A DNA stretch of 48,172 bases from Spirochaetota bacterium (GTDB taxonomy: Bacteria > Spirochaetota > Spirochaetia > Sphaerochaetales > Sphaerochaetaceae): assembly GCA_023401595.1 (NCBI GenBank), contig JAEXDQ010000004.1, forward strand, positions 1 through 48,172, read 5' to 3'. The notes beneath the pieces were generated by a model. It searched no databases. It was not told the origin of the DNA and was given only the letters and a program-made list of their open reading frames with translations. This document shows positions 15,422 to 23,730 of the stretch, piece by piece; positions within the stretch are counted from its first letter, which is position 1, and every line of letters starts with the position of its first letter. Both the position numbers and the translations under genes were made by a program.

Positions 15422-16089
15422 AGTAGCACCGCCTTGTAGCCCAGCCCGTGGATGGTGACGATCCTGAAACCGTCGCAGGCGGAGAACTTGTCCCGTAGCT
15501 TCGCGATATAGATGTCCACCGCCCGAAGGCTGGTGTCGCTCTCCGGTCCCCAGAATTCGTCCATAAGAGAGCTGCGGGTGAAGCTCTTGTTGGGGTAGGA
15601 GAGGAGTTTGTACAGAATATTGAACTCGCGCAACGTCACCTGGACGTCCTCTCCCGCTACCGTCACGGATGTGGCGTCCGCGTCCATCATCAGATTGCCG
15701 ACCGACAGCCGCTTGTCCTGCGCAATGCGGGAGCGACGCAGCAACGCCTTGATTCGTAGCTCCAGTTCCATCGGGTCGATCGGTTTAACCATGTAGTCGT
15801 CGATACCGGCCTGGAAGCCCTTCTGCTTGGAGCCGATGTCGTCGCTCGCCGTTATGAATATGATCGGTATCGTCTCGTTCACTCGGCGAACCGATTCCGC
15901 GAACTCGAAGCCGTCGATCTCCGGCATCATGATGTCGGAGACGATCAGGTCGTACAGGCTGCCGTCCATCTCGTCGTAGGCGTCGTTCGCGTTGAGACAG
16001 CCCTTCACGGTATAGCCGCGCCCGTGCAGGTATTTGCAGACGAAGTCGTTGAGTTTCACATCATCCTCGACCACCAGAATACGAATCAT
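15418..16089 (-). CDS. OmpR-family response regulator
   Basis: DNA-binding response regulator of 223 residues. The receiver domain (1-115) has the acidic pair E8/D9/D10, the phosphoacceptor D52 in VSDIMMP, the T/S switch in FITAS, and K102 in MVKP. The C-terminal winged helix (about 125-223) ends in RAVDIYIAKLRDKF and VTIHGLGYKAV, typical of OmpR/PhoB. The ribosome site is excellent (AAGGAGG, 7 nt). Its partner kinase follows with a 4-base overlap. Upstream are a short dyad and a tandem half-site also found before the 123-aa gene, suggesting autoregulation and control of the two small membrane proteins. Confidence 0.95.
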   Translation of the reverse strand: MIRILVVEDDVKLNDFVCKYLHGRGYTVKGCLNANDAYDEMDGSLYDLIVSDIMMPEIDGFEFAESVRRVNETIPIIFITASDDIGSKQKGFQAGIDDYMVKPIDPMELELRIKALLRRSRIAQDKRLSVGNLMMDADATSVTVAGEDVQVTLREFNILYKLLSYPNKSFTRSSLMDEFWGPESDTSLRAVDIYIAKLRDKFSACDGFRIVTIHGLGYKAVLL

Positions 16090-16108
16090 CAGGGAACCTC
16101 CTTTTTGA

Positions 16109-16123
16109 AATCATTGTATGATT
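16109..16123. promoter_or_regulatory. Short dyad upstream of the response regulator
   Basis: AATCAT-TGT-ATGATT, perfect 6-bp arms, lies 20-34 nt before the start codon, next to the tandem half-site. It could be an operator overlapping the start of transcription. Confidence 0.35.
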
Positions 16124-16145
16124 CATTTGTTTGAGAATTGTTTCG
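16124..16145 (-). promoter_or_regulatory. Putative response-regulator binding site B
   Basis: Plus-strand GAATTG (16135-16140) and a degenerate CATTTG (16124-16129) lie 11 bp apart; the 14-bp TGAGAATTGTTTCG at 16132-16145 is identical to the site at 12906-12919. It is 35-56 nt upstream of the response-regulator start. Confidence 0.5.
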
Positions 16146-16160
16146 TTCCCCCCTTCATAT

Positions 16161-16577
16161 TCATTCCCCGATGATCTTGATCAACGCATGCTTGTCCCGC
16201 TTCCCGTCGAACTCGTAGTAGAAAATCTGCTCCCAGGTGCCGAAGTCGAGCTTGCCGTCAGTAATCGCCACGACGCATTCCCGTCCCATGACCGTCCGCT
16301 TGAGGTGTGCGTCGGCGTTGTCTTCGTAACCATTGTGCCGATATCGGTCATACGGCTTCTCAGGGGCCAGCTTTTCCAGCCAGACCTCGTAGTCGTGGTG
16401 CAGGCCACTTTCATCATCGTTGATAAAGACGCTGGCCGTAATGTTCATTGCGTTGACGAGTACCAGCCCTTCCCGTACTCCGCTCTCTGTGATCGCCCGC
16501 TGTACTTCTTCGGTAATGTTGACCAGCCCCCGTCGCGAGGGAATGTTGAACCATAGCTCCTTCCTGTACGATTTCAT
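16161..16577 (-). CDS. yjbQ: YjbQ/UPF0047 family protein
   Basis: A 138-residue cytoplasmic protein of the YjbQ (UPF0047) family, some members of which have thiamine-phosphate synthase side activity; the physiological role is unsettled. The family signatures are visible: GLVLVNAMNITASVFINDDE near the N-terminal half, NADAHLKRTVMGRECVVAITDGKLDFGTWEQIFYYEFDG in parts, including the conserved DAHLK histidine and GTWQ-like GTWEQI motif. The start at 16577 has AAAGGAG 6 nt upstream; the frame extends further but without a site. It is separated from the regulator gene by about 70 bp and probably has its own extended -10 promoter. Confidence 0.9.
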   Translation of the reverse strand: MKSYRKELWFNIPSRRGLVNITEEVQRAITESGVREGLVLVNAMNITASVFINDDESGLHHDYEVWLEKLAPEKPYDRYRHNGYEDNADAHLKRTVMGRECVVAITDGKLDFGTWEQIFYYEFDGKRDKHALIKIIGE

Positions 16578-16611
16578 CTTCGGCTCCTTTTGGATGATAT
16601 TGTCGCATGGC

Positions 16612-16620
16612 AGTATATCA
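16612..16620 (-). promoter_or_regulatory. Extended -10 promoter of yjbQ
   Basis: On the minus strand TGA-TATACT, an extended -10 (TGn-TATACT), about 35 nt before the start codon. The -35 is weak (ATGCAA at 17 bp). Confidence 0.45.
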
Positions 16621-16834
16621 TGCCGTTTCATCCATTGCATCCCGATTCCCTTGGATGGCGGGAAAGCGAAGACAGGGAGGGAAGATACCTACGGATACGG
16701 GTGATGAAAAATCCCGTTTTCATACGCCCGTCTGTGTTTGCGGACTACTTTTTCTCTTGCAAAACTACTATACAAATGTTACCCTGTTTTGTGACTGGAG
16801 ATGTCAGTACGCCAATGAGATTTGGAGGTTCCTG

Positions 16835-18019
16835 ATGGACGTGCAGGAAAAGCTGGATATACTCGCCCGTGACGCACAATATGACCTGTCCTGCGCCTGC
16901 GGTACCAAGAGACCGGAAGAGCATCGGAAAAAGAACGCGGTCGGCGACCGGTGGCTCTATCCTGTCACCGTAGCCGGCGGAGGGTCTGGAATCATGCTCA
17001 AGACGCTCATGTCCAACGGGTGCGGGAACGACTGCAAGTATTGTCCGCTACGGTGTCAGCAGGATTTTCGCCGTGTATCGTTGGAACCGTCGGAACTGGC
17101 GTCGTTCTTCATCGATTTCCAACGTAAGAAACACCTGATCGGGCTGTTCCTCAGCAGTGGAGTCGTCGGAAACCCCGACAGGACCATGGACCGGCTCGTA
17201 GGTACTGCGGAATTGTTGCGGAAGAGGTACAGATACCGCGGGTATATCCATCTGAAGATCATTCCTGGCGCGTCCCAGGCGGCTATGGACAAGGCCATGG
17301 CCTACGCTTCCGCAGTTTCGCTGAATATCGAGACTCCGGGAGAAAAGCATTTTCATAAATTGACCGACAGAAAACGGTATGAGAGCGATATTATCGCGCC
17401 GTTACGATATATCAGCGCGCAGACGCGCAAGGACGGGGCGTTCCCGCGGGTGCATACCAGCAGTCAGTTCATTGTCGGAGCATCCGATGAAACCGATCGT
17501 GAAATACTTCAATACGGGTGGGCGATGTATCGCAACCTGGAGTTCGGCAGGTTGTATTTCTCCGCCTATCAGAACGGGTTGGGCGATCCGTCTATTCCTG
17601 GGGAACGCCAACTGGAACGGGAACTTATCGTCGAAGAACAACCTACGTTGTTCGATCTTCCTCCTCTGTACCGACCTGTCGGGGCACAGAAATTGCTGGT
17701 TCGAGAACATAGGCTGTATCAGGCTGATTGGCTGTTCAGGCAATATCGGTTCAATTACGACGATTTGCTGTTCGATCCATCCGGCAATCTCGATCTGACG
17801 AAGGATCCCAAACAGCTATGGGCTGACGCACATCCCGAATACTTCCCGGTGCGTGTCAGAAAAGCTTCGTTGAGCCAGCTTCTCCGCGTGCCCGGTATCG
17901 GGCCGACTTTCGCCAGACGGATAATGGATTTGCGGAAGGACGCCGTATTGTCTTCAATGGAAGATCTTCGGTTGCCAAGCTCATATCTCAACAAGGCCCG
18001 TCCGTATCTGGAACTATGA
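16835..18019 (+). CDS. Radical-SAM protein, putative DNA modification/repair type
   Basis: 394-residue radical-SAM protein of the family annotated as 'putative DNA modification/repair, UDG-linked'. An N-terminal cysteine pair (C20, C22) precedes the [4Fe-4S] motif C63-x3-C67-x2-C70 in NGCGNDCKYCPLRC. The TIM-barrel follows (LFLSSGVV, IHLKIIPGAS, SLNIETPG, HTSSQFIVGA). Near 345-365 is a helix-hairpin-helix, LLRVPGIGPTFARRI, typical of DNA contact. The start at 16835 has GGAGG 6 nt upstream. In many genomes this gene lies beside a uracil-DNA-glycosylase-like partner; here the next gene is a NusG paralogue instead. The reaction is not known. Confidence 0.88.
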   Translation: MDVQEKLDILARDAQYDLSCACGTKRPEEHRKKNAVGDRWLYPVTVAGGGSGIMLKTLMSNGCGNDCKYCPLRCQQDFRRVSLEPSELASFFIDFQRKKHLIGLFLSSGVVGNPDRTMDRLVGTAELLRKRYRYRGYIHLKIIPGASQAAMDKAMAYASAVSLNIETPGEKHFHKLTDRKRYESDIIAPLRYISAQTRKDGAFPRVHTSSQFIVGASDETDREILQYGWAMYRNLEFGRLYFSAYQNGLGDPSIPGERQLERELIVEEQPTLFDLPPLYRPVGAQKLLVREHRLYQADWLFRQYRFNYDDLLFDPSGNLDLTKDPKQLWADAHPEYFPVRVRKASLSQLLRVPGIGPTFARRIMDLRKDAVLSSMEDLRLPSSYLNKARPYLEL

Positions 18020-18043
18020 AACGACCCTTTACACGACCCCCGA

Positions 18044-18049
18044 TACTAT
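18044..18049 (+). promoter_or_regulatory. Candidate -10 element of the NusG paralogue
   Basis: TACTAT ends 6 nt before the ATG at 18056. The -35 (ACGACC at 17 bp) is poor. With no ribosome site at that ATG, a leaderless start is possible. Confidence 0.3.
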
Positions 18050-18055
18050 GAGACG

Positions 18056-18601
18056 ATGGCTGTCGCGATGAGATACTATTGTCTGTTTTGCAGGGCTGGC
18101 GCCGAAAAGACATTCGCCAAGAACCTCCGGTTTCTGTTGAAGCGGGACTATCCGTGTTGTGACGACGCCTCCGTCATATTTCCCGTCCGGTTGCTCACTG
18201 AACGGAAGAAAGGGGTATGGAAGTCGAAGGAGCAACCGCTGTTGCCCGGATATGTCTTTCTGTATCTCGACGACGGCGAGCCGTTTCCTAGCTTCCAGGT
18301 CCGTCAAAGCGATGGCTATTACCGGGTTCTGAAGTATCCTGACGGAAGTTCCGATCTTCGTGGCGCAGATCGCGAATACGCACAATGGATTCGTTCGCAC
18401 GAAGGCGTACTCAAGCCTTCTCAAGTGTCGCTTGACGCCGGCAACATGATAACCGTCATAAGCGGACCGTTGAAGGACATGAAGGGGAAAGTCGTAAAAC
18501 TCGACAAGCACAAGAAACGGGTGGTAGTTGCGTTTGAATTCGTGGGAGAGCTTCGCGAGGTCAACCTTTCAGTGGAATTCGTGTCGAAAGAAACCGACTG
18601 A
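18056..18601 (+). CDS. NusG-family specialised antiterminator
   Basis: 181-residue paralogue of NusG, of the RfaH/LoaP/UpxY kind. The N-terminal NGN domain begins RYYCLFCRAGAEKTFAKNL, the form 'W/Y-Y-x-L-x-x-x-x-G-x-E' that binds RNA polymerase. The mid region LLPGYVFLYLDDG is the conserved PGYVF motif. A KOW domain lies at about 127-175 (AGNMITVISGPLKDMKGKVVKLD). Such paralogues promote transcription through long or attenuated operons, often polysaccharide or secondary-metabolite clusters. It lies 36 bp after the radical-SAM gene. A second in-frame ATG at 18068 is possible. Its targets are unknown; the export genes at 28.3 kb are one guess. It is not the housekeeping NusG: it lacks the usual secE/rplK neighbours. 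Confidence 0.85.
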   Translation: MAVAMRYYCLFCRAGAEKTFAKNLRFLLKRDYPCCDDASVIFPVRLLTERKKGVWKSKEQPLLPGYVFLYLDDGEPFPSFQVRQSDGYYRVLKYPDGSSDLRGADREYAQWIRSHEGVLKPSQVSLDAGNMITVISGPLKDMKGKVVKLDKHKKRVVVAFEFVGELREVNLSVEFVSKETD

Positions 18602-18628
18602 AAACTAGTATTCTTCCCGGCTTGTCGA

Positions 18629-18634
18629 TACAAT
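18629..18634 (+). promoter_or_regulatory. Candidate -10 element of the MFS gene
   Basis: TACAAT ends 6 nt before the ATG at 18641. No convincing -35 was found. No Shine-Dalgarno sequence precedes the ATG. Confidence 0.35.
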
Positions 18635-18640
18635 GGGGCC

Positions 18641-19828
18641 ATGTTGCCGTTGTACTTTTCGTTCTTTACGGTTCAGGCGATCAATGCCGTCGTGGGGCCT
18701 TACCTTCAAGTGTTGCTTCGCAACGCAGGCTATTCGTATGAGACGATCGGCATCCTGTATGCGTTGTATGAAACCTCCGGTATCGTCGGTCCTCTCCTGG
18801 TCGGTGCGATCGCGGATCGGACCGGAAAATACAGAAGGGCGTTGATGCTGTGCGCCGTCGGGTGCGCCGCCGCTTATTTCCCGCTGGCGTTGTCATCGTG
18901 TCTTGCGTTGACCGTGCCCGGTCTGTTTCTCGCCGCTTTCTGCTTGAGGACTTTGTTTCCGTTGCAGGATACGATAGCGACCAGTTATCTGCGCAATGAT
19001 GCGGGAAAGTATTCCCATATGAGGGCTTTCGGAACGTTGGGGTACATTGTCTTCAATCTTTTGCTTGCCGCGACCTCTTTCCCGAAAGCGGATTCCAATA
19101 AATCCATCCTTGTGGCTGCGCTGCTCGGGTGCGGCGTGTTCTTCATTTCCACGATAAGCCTGCCCCGGAGCCTTGGGACGGACGACAACTCACACCTCCA
19201 GACCCCTTCCGCCGCTGTCGTTCCCCCCGTGTCCGACGTTCAGGGAAAATGGTTCGATACAGCCTTTCTGATCGGCCTTGTCGCTATGGGGTTCAGCCGG
19301 ATTTCCATGACTGCGGTGACAAGTTTCCTATCCCTCTATATGGTTGAAGAGCTGGGGATTACCCAATTGAACTTCCTTACTGCGGTAGGCGCGATCAGCG
19401 AGATGCTGATGATGCTCTACAGCGGGTATCTCCTGCAAAAAAAGCGGGTCGAACCGATTACCCTGATCATGCTTTCCGGTGTCGGCATGTTCGTCAGACT
19501 GCTAGTCTACGCCTTTTTTCCGTCGTATGCCGGGGTATTCTGCGGGCAACTGTTCCATTCCCTTGGGTTCGGTGCGTTTCAGCCGGCTGCTGTGCTGTTC
19601 GTGGCTCGCCGGGTACGGAGACGCCATAGGGGAGTGGGAATGTCGATGTACATCTCCCTGGCTACCGGTCTGCCCGCTGTGATCGGCTCCGCTCTCGGGG
19701 GAGTGCTGACATCGGACTATGGGTACAAGACGATGTTCATCATCCTATCCCTGTTCAGCGTAGTGTCCGTCGGTATCTGCCTTGCGTTCAGAAAGACGTT
19801 GACCCGGCCTGCGCTGGAAATGTGTTGA
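18641..19828 (+). CDS. MFS transporter (MFS_1-like)
   Basis: Inner-membrane major facilitator of 395 residues with about 12 hydrophobic segments. The loop between segments 2 and 3 has GAIADRTGKYRRAL, the MFS motif A form (G-x-x-x-D-R-x-G-R/K). The opening (PLYFSFFTVQAINAVVGPYLQVLLRNAGYSYETIGIL) and the long central loop at about 185-205 (low-complexity) fit the phenylpropionate/nucleoside-permease-like branch. The substrate cannot be read. The ATG at 18641 is 39 bp past the NusG paralogue with no ribosome site and a TACAAT box 6 nt upstream. Confidence 0.88.
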   Translation: MLPLYFSFFTVQAINAVVGPYLQVLLRNAGYSYETIGILYALYETSGIVGPLLVGAIADRTGKYRRALMLCAVGCAAAYFPLALSSCLALTVPGLFLAAFCLRTLFPLQDTIATSYLRNDAGKYSHMRAFGTLGYIVFNLLLAATSFPKADSNKSILVAALLGCGVFFISTISLPRSLGTDDNSHLQTPSAAVVPPVSDVQGKWFDTAFLIGLVAMGFSRISMTAVTSFLSLYMVEELGITQLNFLTAVGAISEMLMMLYSGYLLQKKRVEPITLIMLSGVGMFVRLLVYAFFPSYAGVFCGQLFHSLGFGAFQPAAVLFVARRVRRRHRGVGMSMYISLATGLPAVIGSALGGVLTSDYGYKTMFIILSLFSVVSVGICLAFRKTLTRPALEMC

Positions 19829-19874
19829 ATGCTGCCGCGACCCCGATTTCCTGGTGGTCTCTTGTTTGCCGATA

Positions 19875-19883
19875 TGATATAGT
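19875..19883 (+). promoter_or_regulatory. Candidate extended -10 promoter
   Basis: TGA-TATAGT lies 21 nt before the GTG start at 19905. The -35 is poor. Confidence 0.35.
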
Positions 19884-19904
19884 TTTCGCAAGGAGTTGTA
19901 CGTA

Positions 19905-22898
19905 GTGATTACCAAGCAGTCGTGGGATTTATGCTCCATGCAAAATATCTCCGCCGAAAAGTTGCAACGCAATCTGCGAGAATTGACGATATATCTGGAG
20001 CTTGATGCAAAGAAGCTTGCGGAGACGGTGCGCGGATACCATCCGTTGGAGCTTTTGAAGATGGCTTGCTGGGAATATCGCCGTATCGAGCAGACTGCGA
20101 AACCAAGCGACGATATATCCCGTCTTGTCGCATTGCGGACAGTGGAGTACCTCCAGTCCGTTGTAACTACGCTTCCTTCTGGCACCAAGCCGTCGTTGAA
20201 CAGAAATCTCAAGTCCAAGGACTGGAAGCGGCTGGGGCAGCTGATGGAAGATTTCTGCAAACGGACGATTCGGTATATCGACAACTATACATTGCTCTGC
20301 TCCCGCCGGGGGCTGTTCGGGGACGAACTCGCTCCGCAAGCCCAAAGCCTGATGCTGCAATTCCAGGATAGTTGTCTTTCCTGGTGCTTTCCTTCCGCTA
20401 TCCGGCAAGATGAGGTCGATGACCGGATCATGACTTTGCGCCAACGGCTGCTACCGTTTTCAGAGTCGGTCGCCCAGACGTTTGGTTGTGCTTTGGACGA
20501 CTTGCTGTCGGCTTTCGCATTGTTGTCGCACAACGCCTTGGAAGGAATAGACAAGCTGCGGGAGGACTGCGCCGTCTTCAAGGATTCCAGCATGCGCCAG
20601 ATTGACCGTCTTCGGGCAGAACTTGGCGACGGCCCATCGATGCAGGAACTCATGGAGCGGGCGATTCATGAGCAGGGGTGGGAGTCCTGGGTCGCGAGTC
20701 TGGTCGACCGTCGCGACGATTTCGGATTGTTCGATGTCCTGAAACTGACGAACCTGTCACCTTCGGTGTGTGAACAGCTTTCGGTATCCATTGGTGACGA
20801 CTCCGCGTTGTGCGATTCTGTCGGTCATGTGGGCTGGTTGCTCCGAAAGTCACCGAGTCAGAAAAAGCTTTTTTTCAAATTTGATGGTAGATACTATTGC
20901 TTCACTGGCCTTTTGTTGCTGTCAGATGCTTATGAGGCTATCAAATCGACGGTGCTACAGGCTTTTCCTGGATATGCCTCGCAGTGGGATGACGTGGAGC
21001 GTTCCCAATGGGTCACGTCTCCTGTTTCAATTCTGGAACAGCTGTTGCCTTCGATGGCTGGGAGCCGTGACATACCGTGTGAGTGTCCCGACGGTTCGGT
21101 TGTTCCGATTACCGCCGTGTTGCAGGATGAACAATCCATCCTGTTGGCGCAAATCTCCCCTTACATTGACACCCCGTCTCCATTTGACGCTCCTGAAAGG
21201 GCGGTCTCGGTCTTGAGGGAGTCCGCCGTCGCATTGGATACCGTTGATGGAAGTCTTCGATCCTTGGACGATGCCCGTACTGGAACGGCTGTATACGTAG
21301 ATATGTCCTCCGATATTGTGGCGTTGCCTGAGGCTTCCTCTGAAACAGACTGTCTACGGTTGACTTTTGGAGCCTTGGTATCCCTTGCCTCGCGTTGGGA
21401 CGGCGCTTCGGTGCTTCGCGCACTTTTGTCCTTGCCTCCTGTTCCGACTTTTGCACCGCCTGTCGCCGATGGAACCTCCGACATGGCCCCTGTGACCGCA
21501 ACGGAATCGGAAATCATGGAGGACGCCGTGGTTGAGATGCCTCAAGAGGAGACCTTGGAATTGGGCTGTTCCGATGCCCGCCCCGCTTCTCCTCCGCTTA
21601 GCGCCGAAGCCTCACCCTCCGATGCGCCTGCTCAAGAAGACGTTGAGACCCCCGGCCTTTTCGATTCTTCCGAAGCTGGACTTAGAATGTCCGCCGAACC
21701 AAATCTGGCGATGTATGAGTCTGAACCTGCTTGCGAATCATCAATTGTACAGTCCTCTGAGGAGGAGTCTGAATCAGAGGACGAATCGGAGTCCGACGGC
21801 GACTTGGTATTTGCAGCTGAACAGGGACGTCCTATTGATTTGGATGATGCCGAACCCCGGCTTGCCAATGTTTCTTCGGCGGTGCTGGATCCTGTTCGCG
21901 TTCCGTATGATCCTTCCGAAGGGATGGCCGGGAGTCCTGATCGTAAAGAACAACCGGAATTATTCGCATTCGGGGTAGAGGATTTCTTCCCGCGCGTTTC
22001 GGATTCATTGACGGATGCGGCCGTACCGTCGTCCACTGGTGATCTTACAGGTACAGATGAACCTTTGCCGGAAACACACGCTGATTCAGTCGAGGAGCCG
22101 GTGCAGAAATCTGTTTCTGAAGGCAGAGCGGAATTGGAATCACAGTGCGGGCAGGAGCCTTACGCTCCGTCTCAGACGATGCAAGAACAGCCGATTGCTC
22201 CGGAACCGAGCGTTGCCCCTCTTTTTGTCTCCTCCTTTCCTACGGCCGAACCTGAACCTGAACCTGCGGCAGAACCTGAACCTGCGGCAGAACCTGAACC
22301 TACGGCCGAACCTGAACCTACGGCCGAACCTGAACCTATGGCTGAACCTGAACCTATGGCTGAACCTGAACCGATGGCTGAACCTGAACCTACGGCTGAA
22401 CCTGAACCTACGGCAGAACCCGAACCTGCGGATGAACCTGAACCTACGGGTATAGCCGGTCGGTATCCAGCGACGGTCGAGGCTATCGTGTCGCGACTTG
22501 GACGTAAGGAGAACGAATTCAAAAACCTTTGCGAAACGTCCGATGCTGATTTCCTCAACGGGGTTTCAAAACTCATCAATCAGGCGAGGTCTGCGCAGCA
22601 AATTGATGGAAAGGACAAGATGTTCACACTGCCCGGGACTGATTTGACCGTAGTGCTGTGCGTACCCAACGTTGATACATTGCGGGAAATGGAACGGCGC
22701 AACAATGTCGCCGCGGTCATGTATACCCAAGGGAAGAACGCCTGGCATGCGTTGTACATCACATATAATGTCGCTGGGGTACTTGCGGACGCTCGGGAAG
22801 CAACGTTGCGGCAGAGTGAGTTCTCTCCTGCGGACTGGAAGCTCGTCATGGCGATGGGCGAAAAAATTCTGGCGAGGCGCAAGAATGGAAATACGTAG
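19905..22898 (+). CDS. Large unrecognised protein with AEPEP repeat (997 aa)
   Basis: I do not recognise this protein. No signal peptide or membrane segment is evident. Residues 1 to about 510 look globular and largely helical (KLQRNLRELTIYLELDAKKLAETV), including a beta-like patch about 325-430 (FFKFDGRYYCFTGLLLLSDAYEA). About 520-775 is acidic and low-complexity. About 779-848 is a run of eleven x-A-E-P-E-P hexapeptides. The last ~145 residues are a compact domain (YPATVEAIVSRLGRKENEFKNLCE, TLPGTDLTVVLCVPNVDTLREM) that is probably the conserved part. The GTG start was chosen for AAGGAG 9 nt upstream; TTG at 19896 is too close, and ATG at 19938 has no site. It overlaps the inositol monophosphatase start by 14 bases, so the two are co-translated. 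Confidence 0.8.
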   Translation: MITKQSWDLCSMQNISAEKLQRNLRELTIYLELDAKKLAETVRGYHPLELLKMACWEYRRIEQTAKPSDDISRLVALRTVEYLQSVVTTLPSGTKPSLNRNLKSKDWKRLGQLMEDFCKRTIRYIDNYTLLCSRRGLFGDELAPQAQSLMLQFQDSCLSWCFPSAIRQDEVDDRIMTLRQRLLPFSESVAQTFGCALDDLLSAFALLSHNALEGIDKLREDCAVFKDSSMRQIDRLRAELGDGPSMQELMERAIHEQGWESWVASLVDRRDDFGLFDVLKLTNLSPSVCEQLSVSIGDDSALCDSVGHVGWLLRKSPSQKKLFFKFDGRYYCFTGLLLLSDAYEAIKSTVLQAFPGYASQWDDVERSQWVTSPVSILEQLLPSMAGSRDIPCECPDGSVVPITAVLQDEQSILLAQISPYIDTPSPFDAPERAVSVLRESAVALDTVDGSLRSLDDARTGTAVYVDMSSDIVALPEASSETDCLRLTFGALVSLASRWDGASVLRALLSLPPVPTFAPPVADGTSDMAPVTATESEIMEDAVVEMPQEETLELGCSDARPASPPLSAEASPSDAPAQEDVETPGLFDSSEAGLRMSAEPNLAMYESEPACESSIVQSSEEESESEDESESDGDLVFAAEQGRPIDLDDAEPRLANVSSAVLDPVRVPYDPSEGMAGSPDRKEQPELFAFGVEDFFPRVSDSLTDAAVPSSTGDLTGTDEPLPETHADSVEEPVQKSVSEGRAELESQCGQEPYAPSQTMQEQPIAPEPSVAPLFVSSFPTAEPEPEPAAEPEPAAEPEPTAEPEPTAEPEPMAEPEPMAEPEPMAEPEPTAEPEPTAEPEPADEPEPTGIAGRYPATVEAIVSRLGRKENEFKNLCETSDADFLNGVSKLINQARSAQQIDGKDKMFTLPGTDLTVVLCVPNVDTLREMERRNNVAAVMYTQGKNAWHALYITYNVAGVLADAREATLRQSEFSPADWKLVMAMGEKILARRKNGNT
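22241..22447 (+). repeat. 18-bp coding tandem repeat (x-A-E-P-E-P)
   Basis: About eleven 18-bp units encode (T/A/M)AEPEP, the first with an extra EP. Pro-Glu runs form extended, stiff linkers. Frame and strand shadows of the run give long spurious reading frames, which I left out. Confidence 0.95.
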
Positions 22899-23673
22899 GC
22901 ATCTCGAAGTCGCGATCGCCGCGGCGAAGAAGGCGGGGGAGTTCCTGCTTGGGCAGGAACATTCACCACAGCTGACGATCGTGGAAAAACATGAGAATGA
23001 TTTTGTGACGAACGCCGACGGTGCGAGTGAACGGCTCATCATTGATTTCCTTCATGAACACTTTCCCGACGAGCATGTGTTCGGCGAGGAGGGTGGTTCC
23101 GACGGGATGGGGAACTCCGGCCGATGGATCATCGACCCGATTGACGGAACTACGAATTTCGTTCGAGGTATACCCAACTATACGATCAGTATTGCCTGGG
23201 AGCTGGAACCCTTCAACCCCTTGGTCGGCGTCGTATACAACCCGCGGCAGGGGGAGCTGTTCTCGGCAGGCAGGGGACTTGGCGCTTGGTGCAACGATAG
23301 GGCTTTGCGAGTTTCAGAAATCGCCGATCCCGTGAAGGCTCTGCTGGTCTGCGTACCGCCGCACCGGCATCATGAAGTATCCGAGGAGTATTTTGCCGTG
23401 ATGCAGGAACTGCTCCTCCATACAAGCGACCTGCGGAGCTTCGGATCCGCCGCCTTGGAACTCAGCTATATCGCCGCTGGCCGACTTGACGGCTACTATG
23501 AACGATTTCTTGGATACTATGATATAGCAGGCGGCATGGCTATCTTGCTCGAAGCCGGCGGAAAAATATCCTCATCCGATAACGACCTGCCGTTTTCCGA
23601 TATGCGATGCGATGTCGTGGCGTCGAACGGGACGTTGCATCCTTGGTTGGAAAAGATGGTCCGCCCACATTGA
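22885..23673 (+). CDS. Inositol monophosphatase family protein
   Basis: Mg2+-dependent sugar- or inositol-phosphate phosphatase of the SuhB/IMPase fold, 262 residues, usual length. Metal-binding motifs are GEEGG (glutamate at about 66-67) and DPIDGTTNFVRG (about 86-97). The C-terminal signature is present in modified form as YDIAGG where WDxAAG is usual, preceded by GSAALELSYIAAGRLDGYYE. The start at 22885 has GAGG 8 nt upstream and overlaps the preceding large gene by 14 bases. Substrate is not fixed: inositol 1-phosphate, fructose 1,6-bisphosphate or PAP phosphatases share these motifs. A SuhB-like role in rRNA transcription is also possible. Confidence 0.9.
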   Translation: MEIRRHLEVAIAAAKKAGEFLLGQEHSPQLTIVEKHENDFVTNADGASERLIIDFLHEHFPDEHVFGEEGGSDGMGNSGRWIIDPIDGTTNFVRGIPNYTISIAWELEPFNPLVGVVYNPRQGELFSAGRGLGAWCNDRALRVSEIADPVKALLVCVPPHRHHEVSEEYFAVMQELLLHTSDLRSFGSAALELSYIAAGRLDGYYERFLGYYDIAGGMAILLEAGGKISSSDNDLPFSDMRCDVVASNGTLHPWLEKMVRPH

Positions 23674-23730
23674 ACGAACATTTTCAGATTCCCCGTCGGG
23701 GTATCGTCCGCATGATTTCTCGGAGGCTCC

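Noticed and set aside
22172..22579. Gly/Ser-rich antisense frame in the AEPEP repeat
   Set aside because: A product of the 18-bp repeat; the plus frame is continuous with conserved flanks.
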